Shown one piece after another: positions 47,900 through 58,450 of a stretch of 64,000 nucleotides of DNA. The notes under the pieces were generated by a model that made no database searches, was not told the DNA's origin, and worked only from the letters and a program-made list of their open reading frames with translations. Source of the DNA: Trichobilharzia szidati (Eukaryota; Platyhelminthes; Trematoda; Strigeidida; Schistosomatidae); assembly GCA_944472155.2 (NCBI GenBank), contig OX235271.1, forward strand, positions 66,756,416-66,820,415, in the 5' to 3' direction. Both the position numbers and the translations under genes were made by a program. The number at the start of each line of letters is the position of its first letter. The stretch's first letter is position 1.

Positions 47900-48812
47900 T
47901 GTAGTGGACGGGATCACACAACAGGCCATGAGGAGTAAAACGGCGTGCATATGCTGGACCAAAAAGTAGACTCTAGAATTTATCTAGACTTATCAGACGA
48001 TTTATATGTGATGTCACATAAACTCGAAGAATAATAAGTGAAAACCAATAAGCTAACAGAACAGATTGATAGTAAATACATGATTTCAGATGAACACAGA
48101 GAAGACAAAGATGATGCCGATAACTAGCCACCTACAATAATCAGCAAATATAATTAACAGGAGAAATTTTAGAGGAGTAACTTCTTTCACTTATCTAGGC
48201 GACACTGTTTCAACTACAGGAAGCAGAGATGAGAATGTCAAAGCCAAGATCGAAAAAGTAATATGGACCTTCACTACTTTTAAGGCATTGTGGAAATCTA
48301 CAGCGCTCAGAATAAAAAACAAGTCCAGAATTCTCAACACTAATATCATTCAATTTAGTGATTCTCTGTGGCTTAGAGACTACACACGAGACTCATGAAA
48401 GGCATTTCCAACAGATTTCAGACATTCATCAACCAACAGATGTCTTCATTCGATACTGAAGATCAGACGGCCAGTCGGAATGAGTAAGAAGCAAAAGACT
48501 CCAATGGACAACTAACTAATCAATGATTTAGTGCGCAACAAATATGCAGAAAAAAGCGCAGATGGGTTTGAAATACATTGAGGAGGCTTCCATGTGGTAT
48601 CACACGCCATGCTTTGGAGGGGAACTGGAATGGGGAAGGATAAATTGGGTTAGGGTCCAGTAGTGACTTAGAAGAGATCGTGCGAGGAGAAAATGATAGC
48701 CTATGGGTAATCGTGAAGCAAGATGGAAAAGACTGCCGAGAAATGAGTGAAATGTAGATGTGTTTTGAAAATCCTATGTCCACACGGAACCCAAGTGAAT
48801 AATAATAATAGT
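47900..48812 (+). mobile_element. RTE-type retrotransposon 3' half, decayed
   Basis: Begins in the palm region (VVDGITQQAMRSKTACICWT), continues through the MSHKLEE..KTNKLTEQIDSKY block, FHLSRRHCFN-like remains of FTYLG.TVSTTGS, IKNKSRILNTN, and diverged NKYAEKSADGFEIH for RRKWRWIGH. It ends ctatgtccacacggaaccca, then AATAATAATA. Stops are frequent. This is the longest LINE remnant on the right side of the window. Confidence 0.82.
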
Positions 48813-49251
48813 CAATAAGTATTTCAATAAACAAAAGACTAATTTTGAAAAATAACCGACATAACTTTGTAATAAAATGAAGCTTAGTAGTTAGGCTTTT
48901 AGTGTCCAGCACTTCCGTTTATTATTTCCCTGACTCCAATACATCTCACAGAATTATGGCTCTTAACTACTCTGTCTCTCACACATAAGAGGAACCATGC
49001 CCACCAGCATTTCTCGTTTTTAACTTGTTTGTGTTTGATATTGTATACATTAAATTTCACTAAAATTACTGAACAATATTTCTTAAAACCTATCATCCAT
49101 TACTCCACCAAAACCTGTTCAAGGAAAGTGTTATTGATTTCTAAAATTATAAGAATGTAAAGTTACTTATTTCCTAGGTTATTTCATTGTCCTTTCTTCA
49201 GTGGTGCATCAGTATCATGTCCTCCACTGTTCATATTTTAATCTAATTTTT
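48813..49251. other. Intronic DNA, nothing recognised
   Basis: No feature I can support. Confidence 0.4.
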
Positions 49252-49480
49252 TTTATTCCTTCACGTTCCCAGTGGAACATAGGGCTTCAAGCTAGAGGCT
49301 TGAAGTTTCTTTAGCAGTGTTTATTTTTACAGGATGAGGTTGCTAGCCTCCTGCTCAACGTTGCCCCTTTACAAGCCTTCTTTCTGGCTTAGCGAGGTAA
49401 AGGAATGCGTCGGACGGGGGTCGAACCCCGGACTATGTGCATGATCGGCGAGCATCCTAACCGCTATGCCACCGACGCCC
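49252..49480 (-). mobile_element. tRNA-headed SINE, LINE-like tail, well preserved
   Basis: On the minus strand: head GGCGTCGGTGGCATAGCGGT, B box GGTTCGACCCC, body aaagaaggcttgtaaagg, tail cttcaagcctctagcttgaa, then agccctatgttccactggga and gaaggaataa. A useful reference copy for the family. Confidence 0.9.
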
Positions 49481-50103
49481 ATTAAACTAATGAATGTATT
49501 AAATTTTGGCACACAGCGTCCCATTAGGAAGAGTGAATTCCCTTTGACTGGTTTATAAGAAGTGCACTCATTAAAACCATATCATATCTAAGCTTAAGTA
49601 ATCCCTAATCTATACAGTTTCGTTATTTGAGATACGGTTCATAGTGGAGCATATGGCCTTGGCCTTTCTGCTCTATGTGTGCCTCTATTATCTGTTTCAT
49701 TCTAAAGCAACCATATTGTCGTGATCACATCAGCTTATTTTCATGTCCTGACATGTACACATTACCTAAGGTACTTGGCATCAAAAGTCTACTTTGTTTT
49801 CTTTGGTTCATTGGTTTAATAAATAAAACAAATTTTATATTTGTAACTGAGTATATAATATATTTAAAGTCTTAAGTTATTAGAAAGTGTAATAATTACT
49901 ATGTATGCCTGTACGAGACTACTTGGTATTCTTTATAAAAAGTGTTTCTCAGCACAGTCATGACTAAGAAACAGAAATCAAATAGAGTGTAGACTTGTGT
50001 GGTTTAACCTAGGCAAGCCTGATAAGAAAATGCTTACCAGAGGAATAAACCGATCATGGAGCACATGTTAGAACGTTTTAGATGTGAAATAAATCTATCC
50101 TTA
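49481..50103. other. Intronic DNA, nothing recognised
   Basis: No feature I can support. Confidence 0.4.
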
Positions 50104-50192
50104 ATCATAACCCTAACCGAAATCTTAATAATAACCCTGATCCTGACATTAACCCTAATGCCTACCTTAACCGTAATCCTAACCCTAACGAG
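50104..50192 (-). repeat. Interstitial telomere-like array, degenerate (CCCTAA)n
   Basis: The strand shown carries ACCCTAAC three or four times interspersed with one- or two-base variants (ATCCTAACCCTAACG near the end) over about 90 bp. The schistosome telomere unit is TTAGGG, so this is an interstitial telomere-like tract rather than an end. Confidence 0.82.
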
Positions 50193-50288
50193 CTAATAAC
50201 ACATTATCCAAACAGTACTTGAAAACGTGATCTGGGTGAAATTTACTCCTTAGTTGATGAAAAGCGTTCATATTTGCGCTAAAGTAAT

Positions 50289-50328
50289 GACAAATTTTCC
50301 CGTCGATTGATTGGATCGAAGTGGTCGG
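50289..50328 (-). repeat. Inverted fragment of the alpha-type SINE 3' end
   Basis: ttttcccgtcgattgattgg is the reverse complement of the end of the SINE at 50348-50663 (27 of about 28 bases), lying just outside its left target duplication. It marks either an older insertion in the other orientation or a snap-back product. Confidence 0.75.
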
Positions 50329-50347
50329 TCTAAAATTCAATTAAATA

Positions 50348-50663
50348 ATTAATATGACCCGTTGCACAAGAGACAGTGGCTCTCGTGGCCCAAGTGGTCT
50401 AGTGGATAAAGCTTTGGTGTTTGAAACTGTGAGCACTGGGTTTGAGCCTCAGTGGGAACACCATCACTCACTGGGGAATTCAGGTACATCCATTAGCTGA
50501 CGAATCCCAAATAGGACGAAATGCGCATCCTGGATTCAACTACTAGTCATCATCCACCAATTATCTTCTAATTACATGCCCAGACATCTTCGAAGCATCT
50601 GCATAAGAAGCCGACATGTCAATCTGAGACCAACCCCTTCGGTCCAATCAATCGACGGGAAAA
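50348..50663 (+). mobile_element. Schistosome alpha-type SINE with hammerhead and 19-bp target duplication
   Basis: A-box-like TGGCCCAAGTGGTCTAGTGG and B box GGTTTGAGCCTC are followed by a hammerhead block (50491-50540) and the family segment ctactagtcatcatccacca. TCTAAAATTCAATTAAATA occurs at 50329-50347 and 50664-50682. The known alpha repeats of schistosomes are short tRNA-derived units that encode active hammerheads; the order of boxes and ribozyme here is the same. Confidence 0.87.
50485..50540 (+). ncRNA. Hammerhead ribozyme of alpha-type SINE, nearly intact
   Basis: The core is CUGACGA (50497-50503, fits CUGANGA), helix II is TCC.../GGA with loop CAAAUA, GAAA at 50518-50521, cleavage triplet AUC (50527-50529). 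Two faults: the first helix II pair is A with C instead of G with C, and stem I carries a three-base insert on its 5' side (catcc-att-ag against CTGGAT). Cleavage may be slowed or lost. Confidence 0.72.
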
Positions 50664-50682
50664 TCTAAAATTCAATTAAATA

Positions 50683-51404
50683 GATACTTTGTTTACTTAA
50701 TCTAGTGATCGAAAGATTTGCTTGTGTTATTTTACAGTATACCACTATTTGACATGATCGAATTGACATTTAAAGTGAGAAGTATGAAAAAAGTATTTCA
50801 AAGTACATAGCTATGGATGTCTAGGTGACTGATAGTTTGACCACACAGCTCATTAGTAAGGTAATGCCACCCGCAAAACTGCTCAAACTTAGCAAATCTC
50901 TGTGCTGAAGTTAGGTGGTAGAAATCTGTTTATTTTACCTTGCATAATTCTAATTATTTTATTATTTTATTTACCAATATACACATAAATTATACATTGA
51001 TTTGCCAATGAACTTGCCGGCCTGTTTAAACTCTCAGCTACTAAAAGTGTCATCTTACTTCAAAAATATATATATTTATTCGAATTACTCTTATTGTTTT
51101 TGTTCTAATCAATTAAAGATGTCCTCAAATTGTATTATTCTTAATTGCACACTTTTAAAAACATTTAATCCTATCGCATTTTGCATTTCTCCCGTAAATT
51201 CAACAAAAAATATCATATTTAATTGCAAAGAAAAACGAAGTGTATAAACATAAATCAAATTATTGTCTCTAAATTAGCACAGTTTGTGCTATTGGTGGTT
51301 ATTTCTTTTACATAAATCGAGTTTATTAGTACCAGAATTCTATTCTGTGTCAAATCATTGTTTGAGAAAGAGTGAATAATATAACTGTTTTATAATTTCA
51401 ATGT
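50683..51404. other. Intronic DNA, nothing recognised
   Basis: No feature I can support; the 81-codon frame at 51002-51247 is low complexity. Confidence 0.4.
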
Positions 51405-51860
51405 CTCTTTAGCTATTCTCTTAGGTTCCAAGTGAAAAATAGGACTTCAATGCCATTTCTTCATTTCATTCGGTTATCTGCACTGTTTCTGAGTTGGCTT
51501 GCCGACTCCCCATAAGATACTGTTCCCCCCATATGATCTCCTCCGTATCACCCTTGAACGACGATCTTCTCATTTCTCATCTAGGTTCCACCAAAAGGTC
51601 TGCACTACATGTTATGTCACTTGATAGTCTGCTTAGCGTATCTCGAGTTCATCTTCATTTCCTTCTTCATATTTGTTGGGCATTGGATTTTAGGCCGGTT
51701 CATTGTCTATCCATCCGTCTAATAATCAGTAAACAGCCAGCAAAGGAGGCTGTTGTATATTAAAACTCTTCAGCAAGCTGTTTGAAATGTTTTTGGTGAC
51801 CTACTGGTCAAGTCTGTGATCCGCAGAGAAGCATTAGTCTGCCATCAATATTAAAAATTT
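51405..51860 (-). mobile_element. RTE-type retrotransposon 3' relic
   Basis: Minus strand: starts near 51860 in the IFNIDGRLMLLCGSQT-like region (usual VLLYGSETW), continues past a diverged RNMKMNSRYAKQT stretch (usual RRKWRWIGHTLR), and ends with gaagtcctatttttcacttg then gaacct. Same 3' end type as the other RTE copies. Confidence 0.65.
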
Positions 51861-52089
51861 AAAAGAGTGAATGAAGGATGAATCGAAAAAGGTAATCTCA
51901 AGTATAACATAAGTTACAAAACAGACCTATTTATTCATACGCAAAAAGAAAACACACTATCGTTTGCAAAAGAAATATCGCTTCTCAATGACTTCATTTT
52001 TAAATTGCACTGTCGTCTTTATATTACAGACTTTAAGTGACACTAAAACTTACTCAGTCATTATGCATATGGTTATAAGAATAAGGATA

Positions 52090-52203
52090 ACTTGATTTGT
52101 TGGAGGATTTCAGAATGAGCTGACATCATTTAGAGAACCATTAGAAAACCTGGGAGCACTGAAGAACTGTTTCGCCCTAGTTTGGGACTCTTCAGCGTGA
52201 TTT
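52090..52203 (-). mobile_element. Family B 3' part, truncated at the hammerhead core
   Basis: On the minus strand the homology begins at the core itself, CUGAAGA (complete consensus), followed by GUCCCAAACUAGGGC-GAAA and the tail (ctcccaggttttctaatgg ... aaatcctccaacaaatcaa). The 5' half of stem I and the tRNA-like part are missing, so it cannot fold alone. Such a breakpoint inside the ribozyme is notable. Confidence 0.7.
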
Positions 52204-52794
52204 ATAAGGGAGGACAAAACCAAGTAGTGCTCAGCCGAGCGCTTTTTGAAAAAAACACGCCTAAAATGTCAAATGTAATCAGCTTCACAGGAGTAATGTG
52301 AAAGAATAGATGCACTTAGAGGTGGGCATATGCAACAGTTTATCCTTCACACATTTTCAAATTAAACTATGGCCAAGGAATACCTGCTGTAAGTCAACAC
52401 CACAAAATGAGAGTCTAATACGCGTAGATAGACGAGCTTTAATCACTTCGGCAACAGTATTTCATGTGAATGTCAAACTCATAAGCAAAGTCTTTGCTGG
52501 TACTATAATTTGCTAGTAGCGATTTTCTCCTCATATTTCTTTCAATATACCTTCTGGGATTTGCATTATTTAAGGGTGTTGCACGAAAGATTTCCACTTC
52601 TGCACCGAGAGCAACTTTCATAACATAAATCAATTACCAGATTTAAAGGAGTTAGTCCTTTTGATAAATATGAACAGCGCTGCTAAAAGACAAAGTTTCT
52701 CTCAGAATAGTGTTATAGACTTGTGCAATGTATTTCAAACAATCCAAACACATATCATCTTATCAATTCAGTCACTATGAAATTTTCAAGTATT
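52204..52794. other. Intronic DNA, nothing recognised
   Basis: No feature I can support. Confidence 0.4.
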
Positions 52795-53150
52795 GATTTT
52801 GTAGGGATTTAGTTTGATTGGATGGAGGATTTCATCATAAGCTGAAATCAGTTAGAGAACCACTGGAAAACCTGGGAGTTCTGAACAGCTGTTTTGTTCT
52901 GGTTTAAGACGCTGTGTCGTGAATCGACATAAGTTAGAATTCATGGGCCATTGGATCGGGTCCCAGTGGCCCAATGGTCTACAAGCTAGCTCGCCCTGTA
53001 ACCAGAAAGTCCTGAATTCGAACCCTGTTAGTGGGTGCGTACTGATGAGGAGTCCCAAACTAGGCTGCGAAACAACTGTCCAGTACTCCCAGGTTCTCCT
53101 GTGGTTCTCTAACTGATATCAGCTCATGATGAAATCCTCCTTCCAATATG
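52795..53150. mobile_element. Family B head-to-head dimer
   Basis: The minus arm 52795-52915 (tail and worn hammerhead block) is followed directly by the plus unit 52916-53150 with boxes TGGCCCAATGG and ATTCGAACCC, a hammerhead block of stem I GTACTG/CAGTAC, core AUGAGGA, GTCC, GAAACAACTGTC, and tail gatgaaatcctccttccaat. The C3-equivalent is A, and helix II carries extra bases (GGCUGC), so activity is unlikely. A possible flanking TATGAAA is too short to be trusted. Confidence 0.78.
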
Positions 53151-54009
53151 AAACTGGGAAATATGGAAGACCAAATAAAAAGTAAATAATAAAGGCATTC
53201 AAGCGTGAGCAGCATAATAGTTTAAGCTACTCCAGGTTACATATGTAGATAAGAATCGCTAGGGGGAGTGCATTCAGTTTACCAATATATTACCCTAGTA
53301 CATACAAGGAAGAGGACATTATCTTAAATATGGATAATTACCTCAGCATACTTTGGTATACTTCTCTCAAACTTTCAATGTATGATCTTAAAACCAGTTA
53401 TAATGTTGACTTCATTATGCATCTCAATAATGTGCTGTGTTACGGGAGAGAATAGAAGTCTGCCACCTGTGATTACCAATGTTTTTGAAGGTCAACTACT
53501 TTTTGTAAGCTCTCTGGATTGTAAACAGCATCGCCTCTTTTAAGTCTCAGAGTCGACAAATTTTAATTAGTTTGTCAAATATGAAGGATTCACAGTCAAA
53601 ACTAATAATACACTGGAAATGAAAGCCACTGGATATAAGCTGGACAAAATAATCGATTTCCAAGTATAGACTACAGAGTTATTTTTAACTCTGATTAATA
53701 TGAATATTAATGACTAACCTTAGATATTTATCTTTCAGTTAATTACAGAAATGCCAATATAATAATAATAATAAAATATCTACACTAATTAACTCTCTCC
53801 ATAACTGACTTACTGACTTCTGTAGAAAACATAATTTTGTCTACATTTATGCAGGTGAGTTTGTGAGTGGAAAAGCGTCTTACTGGAAGGCTGAATCACA
53901 TGAATTTTTAATTAACTACATAAGATACTGATGTGCTGTTTAACTAAATTAGGTTTTTATTTGTATTTAATTATAGTTCACTGATGAAAATTTCCCCAGT
54001 CACACACAC
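53151..54009. other. Intronic DNA, nothing recognised
   Basis: AT-rich with AATAATAATA at 53761. No gene. Confidence 0.4.
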
Positions 54010-54172
54010 GTAGTTCAGGTTTGATCCTCACCCGAAGTATCCCTAAAATTCCCCTGTCTTATTAGCCGATATTGAATAAGAGTTGAGGTTGGGACTAGGA
54101 ACAACATCGCTGCTACTGAAACTTGAAAGTATGAAACCCTAAGTTCCACTGGGGAACGCTTAGGAAAGCAGA
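54010..54172 (+). mobile_element. Partial tRNA-headed SINE with LINE-like tail
   Basis: B-box-like GGTTTGATCCTC near 54017-54028, body with tattagccgatattgaataa, tail ctgctactgaaacttgaaag and ccctaagttccactgggga. The head with the A box is lost. Confidence 0.7.
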
Positions 54173-54716
54173 ATAAGTAGTATGAAAATAAAGATAAAGG
54201 AAGTCAGCTTGGAATTTATTGGTCTCAATAAAAAAACTGGTTTGACAACACTTTTCTTGTGTTCACATCCTTCTCCCACAAATTGTTTGTCTCAGTTAGA
54301 CTTGTTTCACGATCAGTTACTTCACTGTTCATTGGTAACGAATGTCATACACATAAATACAGGTCTTCAGTGACGCAATATTCGCATGCTCTTTCCAGAT
54401 TACTATACACACAGAGTCTGATGAAATGCCTAATATCTTACTGAAACTTGCTTATAAATATCCCATGACTGGTCAGCTTATTGGCTTTGAAACTATGCGG
54501 TATTGATGTAATGAGAATAGAATAGAATAGTTTTATGAATTCGTAGATCAATGTTTTGAGGTGTATACCAGAAATAAAGACTTGCATACAGAAGCTTATC
54601 AGGAGTAAGAATAAAGGCGAGACGGTCCTCGACTAGACTGGAGAGAGTATTCTCATGTGATGATTCCCTATTATTTAGGCATCTATTGTTTTCTGTTTTC
54701 TTTTCACTCCTTTCAG
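54173..54716. other. Intronic DNA, nothing recognised
   Basis: Ends in a strong pyrimidine tract before position 54717. Two overlapping short frames (54182-54444) look like chance. Confidence 0.4.
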
Positions 54717-54887
54717 CTGACCAAAGTTTTTGGAGGTTTCTTAAAACTCTCCACTGAACCTAGATTGCCTCAATTCTACTCACAGGAAGTTCGACAGTTT
54801 CATAATTTGTATACCTTACAAATAAGCCAATTTGCTAAGAAGGAGGATGGGGATTATCTGGACCAAAGGATTAAGTTTTTTCTGTAG
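54717..54887 (+). CDS. Candidate exon (alternative or terminal), uncertain
   Basis: A strong acceptor (ttttcttttcactcctttcag-type tract, AG at 54715-54716) opens a phase-0 frame, LTKVFGGFLKLSTEPRLPQF and on to a stop at 54885-54887. The phase suits a direct join to the 42-602 exon. To continue into 55678-56266 a donor leaving two extra bases is needed; GT at 54809-54810 (TTT|GTATAC) or 54797-54798 would give this phase, but both are poor matches. It could therefore be a bridging exon with a weak donor, a terminal exon, or a chance frame after a pyrimidine tract. Confidence 0.3.
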   Translation: MTKVFGGFLKLSTEPRLPQFYSQEVRQFHNLYTLQISQFAKKEDGDYLDQRIKFFL

Positions 54888-55677
54888 TGATATATAAACA
54901 GAAGATATTCAGTTAAACTTTAGAAATAATTAGCTACATAGAAGAGTGTCATAGAAGAAAGTCATTATGACTATAATAATAATAGCAATAATATGCATGT
55001 GCTATCATGAGAAGCGTCTATGTAGCTGGCGAAATTTGATTGGTCGGCAGTCATATTAATGACAGGTCGTCGGTATTCATACTATTTGAATTCCGTAAGG
55101 CAGACTGTAGAGGTGGTCTGTAATCACAAATTGTGCCTAACGCTTTAAGAAGACCAATGGCCAGCAGCTTGTTCGCTTTTAGTCAAAACGTATCTGTAGT
55201 GTTTGCTAAAGTCGTCGATCTGATAGTTCGCTCGTATAAAGTTCTGCTTTAGTTATCCAGGTGATTAGTGATTTTATACGCCAATGATTGTCTTCTGATC
55301 GGTTTCTTCGTCTTGTCACTGGTGCGTAGCTAAGATGTATTTGTCGATATATCCAAAGGCCCAGTCTTCTCTAGCTTGATAGTGGTGTTTAAGTAACGCC
55401 AGCGTAACTGGTTTTAGTCACGTGTATGTATGTATTACTGTAACCTTTAATGTCATGTACTACTAATCCTTGTCGTGTCACAGCCAAACATGCATTCCAA
55501 ACTTTGTGCTCTGATCAGTAGTCACAAACATAAATAGAATAGTGTTTCACTTTACTCCACTGTATTGCATACTATGAGGACATCGCAAATATTTCTCCTT
55601 ATCTGTAAATTACCGTTTACAATGTGACTGGTGAGAGTAATTTCTGCATTTTATTTTGCAATATTTTTGCTTTCTAG
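54888..55677. other. Intronic DNA ending in a clear acceptor
   Basis: No gene. The last 30 bases form the pyrimidine tract and AG (55676-55677) of the next exon. Confidence 0.5.
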
Positions 55678-56266
55678 AAATAAAAATCGTCTGCTTTATG
55701 GAAATCGAGTAAATTTAACACCTGATATTGACAGTTTCGCAACAAATTCCTCAGAAATAGGTACAATGATACATTCATACCGTTTACCAATGTTTCCGAC
55801 ATTATTCTCTAAATCTGAGAATACACATGATCAGCATACATCACGAATAAATAAAACTAGTGAAGATGATGATACAGATTCAAATAATTCACAGAATACA
55901 CTAGCATCAGTTGTACATTCACCAGATAATTCAGTTAAACACAAAGATAAAAAGTTATTCAATGATCAATTCTCAATAAACAATGTAACCTCCTCTACAA
56001 CTACAATTAAAAATCATTGTGCACCAGATCATAAAAAATGTCTTGATTCAAAGAAAATTCAGTATGATGAAGATTTAAATATGAATGGATTAAATACTTC
56101 AAAGGATTATACACACATGAAAAAGTGGATGGAGACAAGAGGGATGGAAACGCCATCAATGAATAATAAACAGAATAGTTGGAAATCAGATAGTAGTGAA
56201 ATCATTGATCTTTCAAATCGTGCTAGACAAATTGACAGATTATTTGGAGAACTATCACGAAAAATG
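55678..56266 (+). CDS. Internal exon, acidic Asn/Ser/Asp-rich region ending in a predicted helix
   Basis: The acceptor tttttgctttctag precedes 55678 and the donor ATG|GTAAGT follows 56266. The reading frame is open for 196 codons plus one 5' base, so the upstream exon must end with two unpaired bases. No ATG lies near the 5' end in frame, which supports an internal exon. The protein is mostly disordered (runs of Ser, Asn, Asp, Thr: SEDDDTDSNNSQNT, NVTSSTTTIKN). Its last 22 residues (IIDLSNRARQIDRLFGELSR) look helical and continue into the next exon. I do not recognise the family. It may belong to the same gene as 42-602, but the phases do not match directly (AAA TAA would stop the frame). Confidence 0.8.
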
Positions 56267-57027
56267 GTAAGTCATGGTAACTTTCCTTTGAAAGGCTTTT
56301 AGCTTTCATTATTTCTAAATCATGCACACATTTGTCTAAAATAAGAATACTACTTTTTGCTTACAACATTTAAACGCCATAGCATTACCCAGGTCACATC
56401 ATCAGTACTGATGGACATTTCCTAACCATTTTATCATTTACTCATTTAGTGGTGAAATCTAAGTCGTCAAGTGAATGTATCTGCTTCTCAGTAAGTCGTA
56501 GTGTTTCCAAAATTATGAACAGATAATTCCTTAACTTATAGTTATTACCTCTCAAATAATGCCAATTTACAACTTGAGTAACTAAGACTCAACATGGTGA
56601 TCCCACAGAATAAAGTTGTCCTCTAGTGAACGAACTGAATCCAATGTTGATGAGTGGTTGACCGTTATGAATTATCTGTTCGATGTTTCTGATTTCTTGA
56701 CAAAACTTTTTTTCATTAACATTTTCGATATGACGCGGTACTGAGAACTATGATTAATTTAATTAAGTCGAAACAAATGTTTTGCTTACATGGAACTTCA
56801 GATGGTGAAAGACATTCACGGCGCAAATGGCATTTTATTCTCTTATCCTTCTCTGACCTAATGGGTTCGCATTGTCATCACAAACCGTTCCCAAATAGAC
56901 TTTTTACTCTTATCTGTCTCACTTTCTGTCCGTACAAAAAAGTAGGAATTGCCTAGGAATAAAAGTGCGTCATTGTAAAATCCAAGCTTGAGTAATTATT
57001 TGTTTGTAGATTAATTCACATTCTACA
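56267..57027. other. Intronic DNA, nothing recognised
   Basis: The 68-codon frame at 56750-56956 lacks splice signals. Confidence 0.4.
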
Positions 57028-57039
57028 TTGGTTGGTTAT

Positions 57040-57697
57040 TGGTTACAGGATTTCATCATGAGCTGACATTGATTAGAGAAACATTGGAAAACCTGGAAGT
57101 ATTGGACAGCTCTTTCGTCCTAGTTTAGGACTCTTCATCAGTACGCACCCACCAGGGTTCGAACCCAGGACCTTCTGGTTACAAGCCGAGCGAGCTCGTA
57201 TACCATTAAGCCACTAGGACTCGATCCAATGGCCCATGAATTCTAACTTGTGCCAATTCACGACATAGCGAGATCGCTAGCCAATGTCTTCGGCGAGTAT
57301 TTGTCCTCGCACCCGACCTGCTGCACCCTACTGGTCATAACTTCCCACTAGAACCCCAGGTCACTATTCACCTGAATAGGGTCAGCCGCCAGTGAGCATC
57401 TCATTGATATTCAAGTATTGGTTTGGCTAGCGGTTGCGCTATGTCGTGAATTGGCACAAGTTAGAATTCATGGGCCATTGGATCGAGTCCTAGTGGCTTA
57501 ATGGTATACGAGCTCGCTCGCCTTGTAACCAGAAGGTCCTGGGTTCGAACCCTGGTGGTGTGTGCGTACTGATGAAGAGTCCCAAACTGGGACGAAAGAG
57601 CTGTCCAATACTTCCAGGTTTTCCAATGGTTCTCTAACCAATGTCAGCTGATGATGAAATCCTGTAACTAATCAACAAAACCCCTACAAACCAATAC
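57040..57697. mobile_element. Family B head-to-head inverted dimer, 12-bp target duplication
   Basis: A full minus unit (57040-57420: head, boxes TGGCTTAATGG and GGTTCGAACCC, hammerhead block, tail) is followed by a plus unit (57421-57697) lacking part of the head. Arms of about 240 bp are close to identical. TTGGTTGGTTAT stands at 57028-57039 and 57698-57709. Both hammerhead blocks have perfect stem I and II (GTACTG with CAATAC; GTCC with GGAC) and GAAA, but the core is AUGAAGA, with A for C3. The element must have inserted as a unit. Confidence 0.87.
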
Positions 57698-57819
57698 TTG
57701 GTTGGTTATGTTGAATCCAAATGTTTTGTCTTTAGTAAAATTTTGGTTTCTATGATCGAAACGTCAACAATGTTCGTAAAATAATATGCTGTTTTGGTTG
57801 AGTGTGACCAGTTTTTGCA

Positions 57820-58010
57820 TTCGCCTGGCAGATTTCGCTTCGGAATTCAAACAATAGGTGCAGGGTTTGAGCTTTAATCCGAGTACTATCACTCACTGGG
57901 AATGCAAGTTAATTCGGCTGCGGAGTCCCAAAATAGAACGGAATGTACATCCTAGACTCCATTTCTAGCTACCATCAGCCAAAGTTATCTCGAATCATAT
58001 TACACGAAAA
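57820..58010 (+). mobile_element. Degenerate alpha-type SINE
   Basis: Contains remains of the B box (GGTTTGAGCTTTAATCC), the atcactcactgggaatgc block, and a broken ribozyme: CUGCGGA for CUGANGA, and GGAA for GAAA. The segment tagctaccatcagccaaa closes it. Confidence 0.7.
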
Positions 58011-58324
58011 TTCTATATCGATTAAACTTCATTCGAAATGAATGTAACTACTAATGCTGTCGGTAGACCACAGTGTAAATGGCTACCTGTAATGATCTAA
58101 AATGCTCATTAACAAAAAGTTGCTAATCTTCTGGAAAACAGATTTGCTTTCCGTTATGATCTTCCACTGACATACCTTTAAAGGTGTGCTTCAGACTCTT
58201 TCTCGACTGAAGATTTCTTTTTTAGCTAAAAAAATAATCACCACAGATATGCCATAGGAACTGATCATGGTATTACAAAATAAAGTGTAGTTTCATTCCG
58301 ATTTTGGGTTTTTTGGATTTTATC

Positions 58325-58450
58325 GCACACTGACACCAGTTTGGACACCTGTTTTCCCCTAGTCTGAGACTCTGTAACGCTGTGTAGATACAGTCGCACT
58401 AGAGATTGAACCTAATACTTTCACGTTACTTCACAAGACCATTGAATGCA
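58325..58450 (-). mobile_element. Decayed family B copy
   Basis: Minus strand: B-box-like GTTCAATCTC, gagtctcagactagggg, then gaaaacaggtgtccaaactg. Too worn to judge the core. Confidence 0.45.

Noticed and set aside
50104..50192. Chromosome end
   Set aside because: Units are degenerate and unique-looking DNA and SINEs continue on both sides.
57845..57990. Active alpha-type hammerhead
   Set aside because: CUGCGGA and GGAA replace the required core residues.
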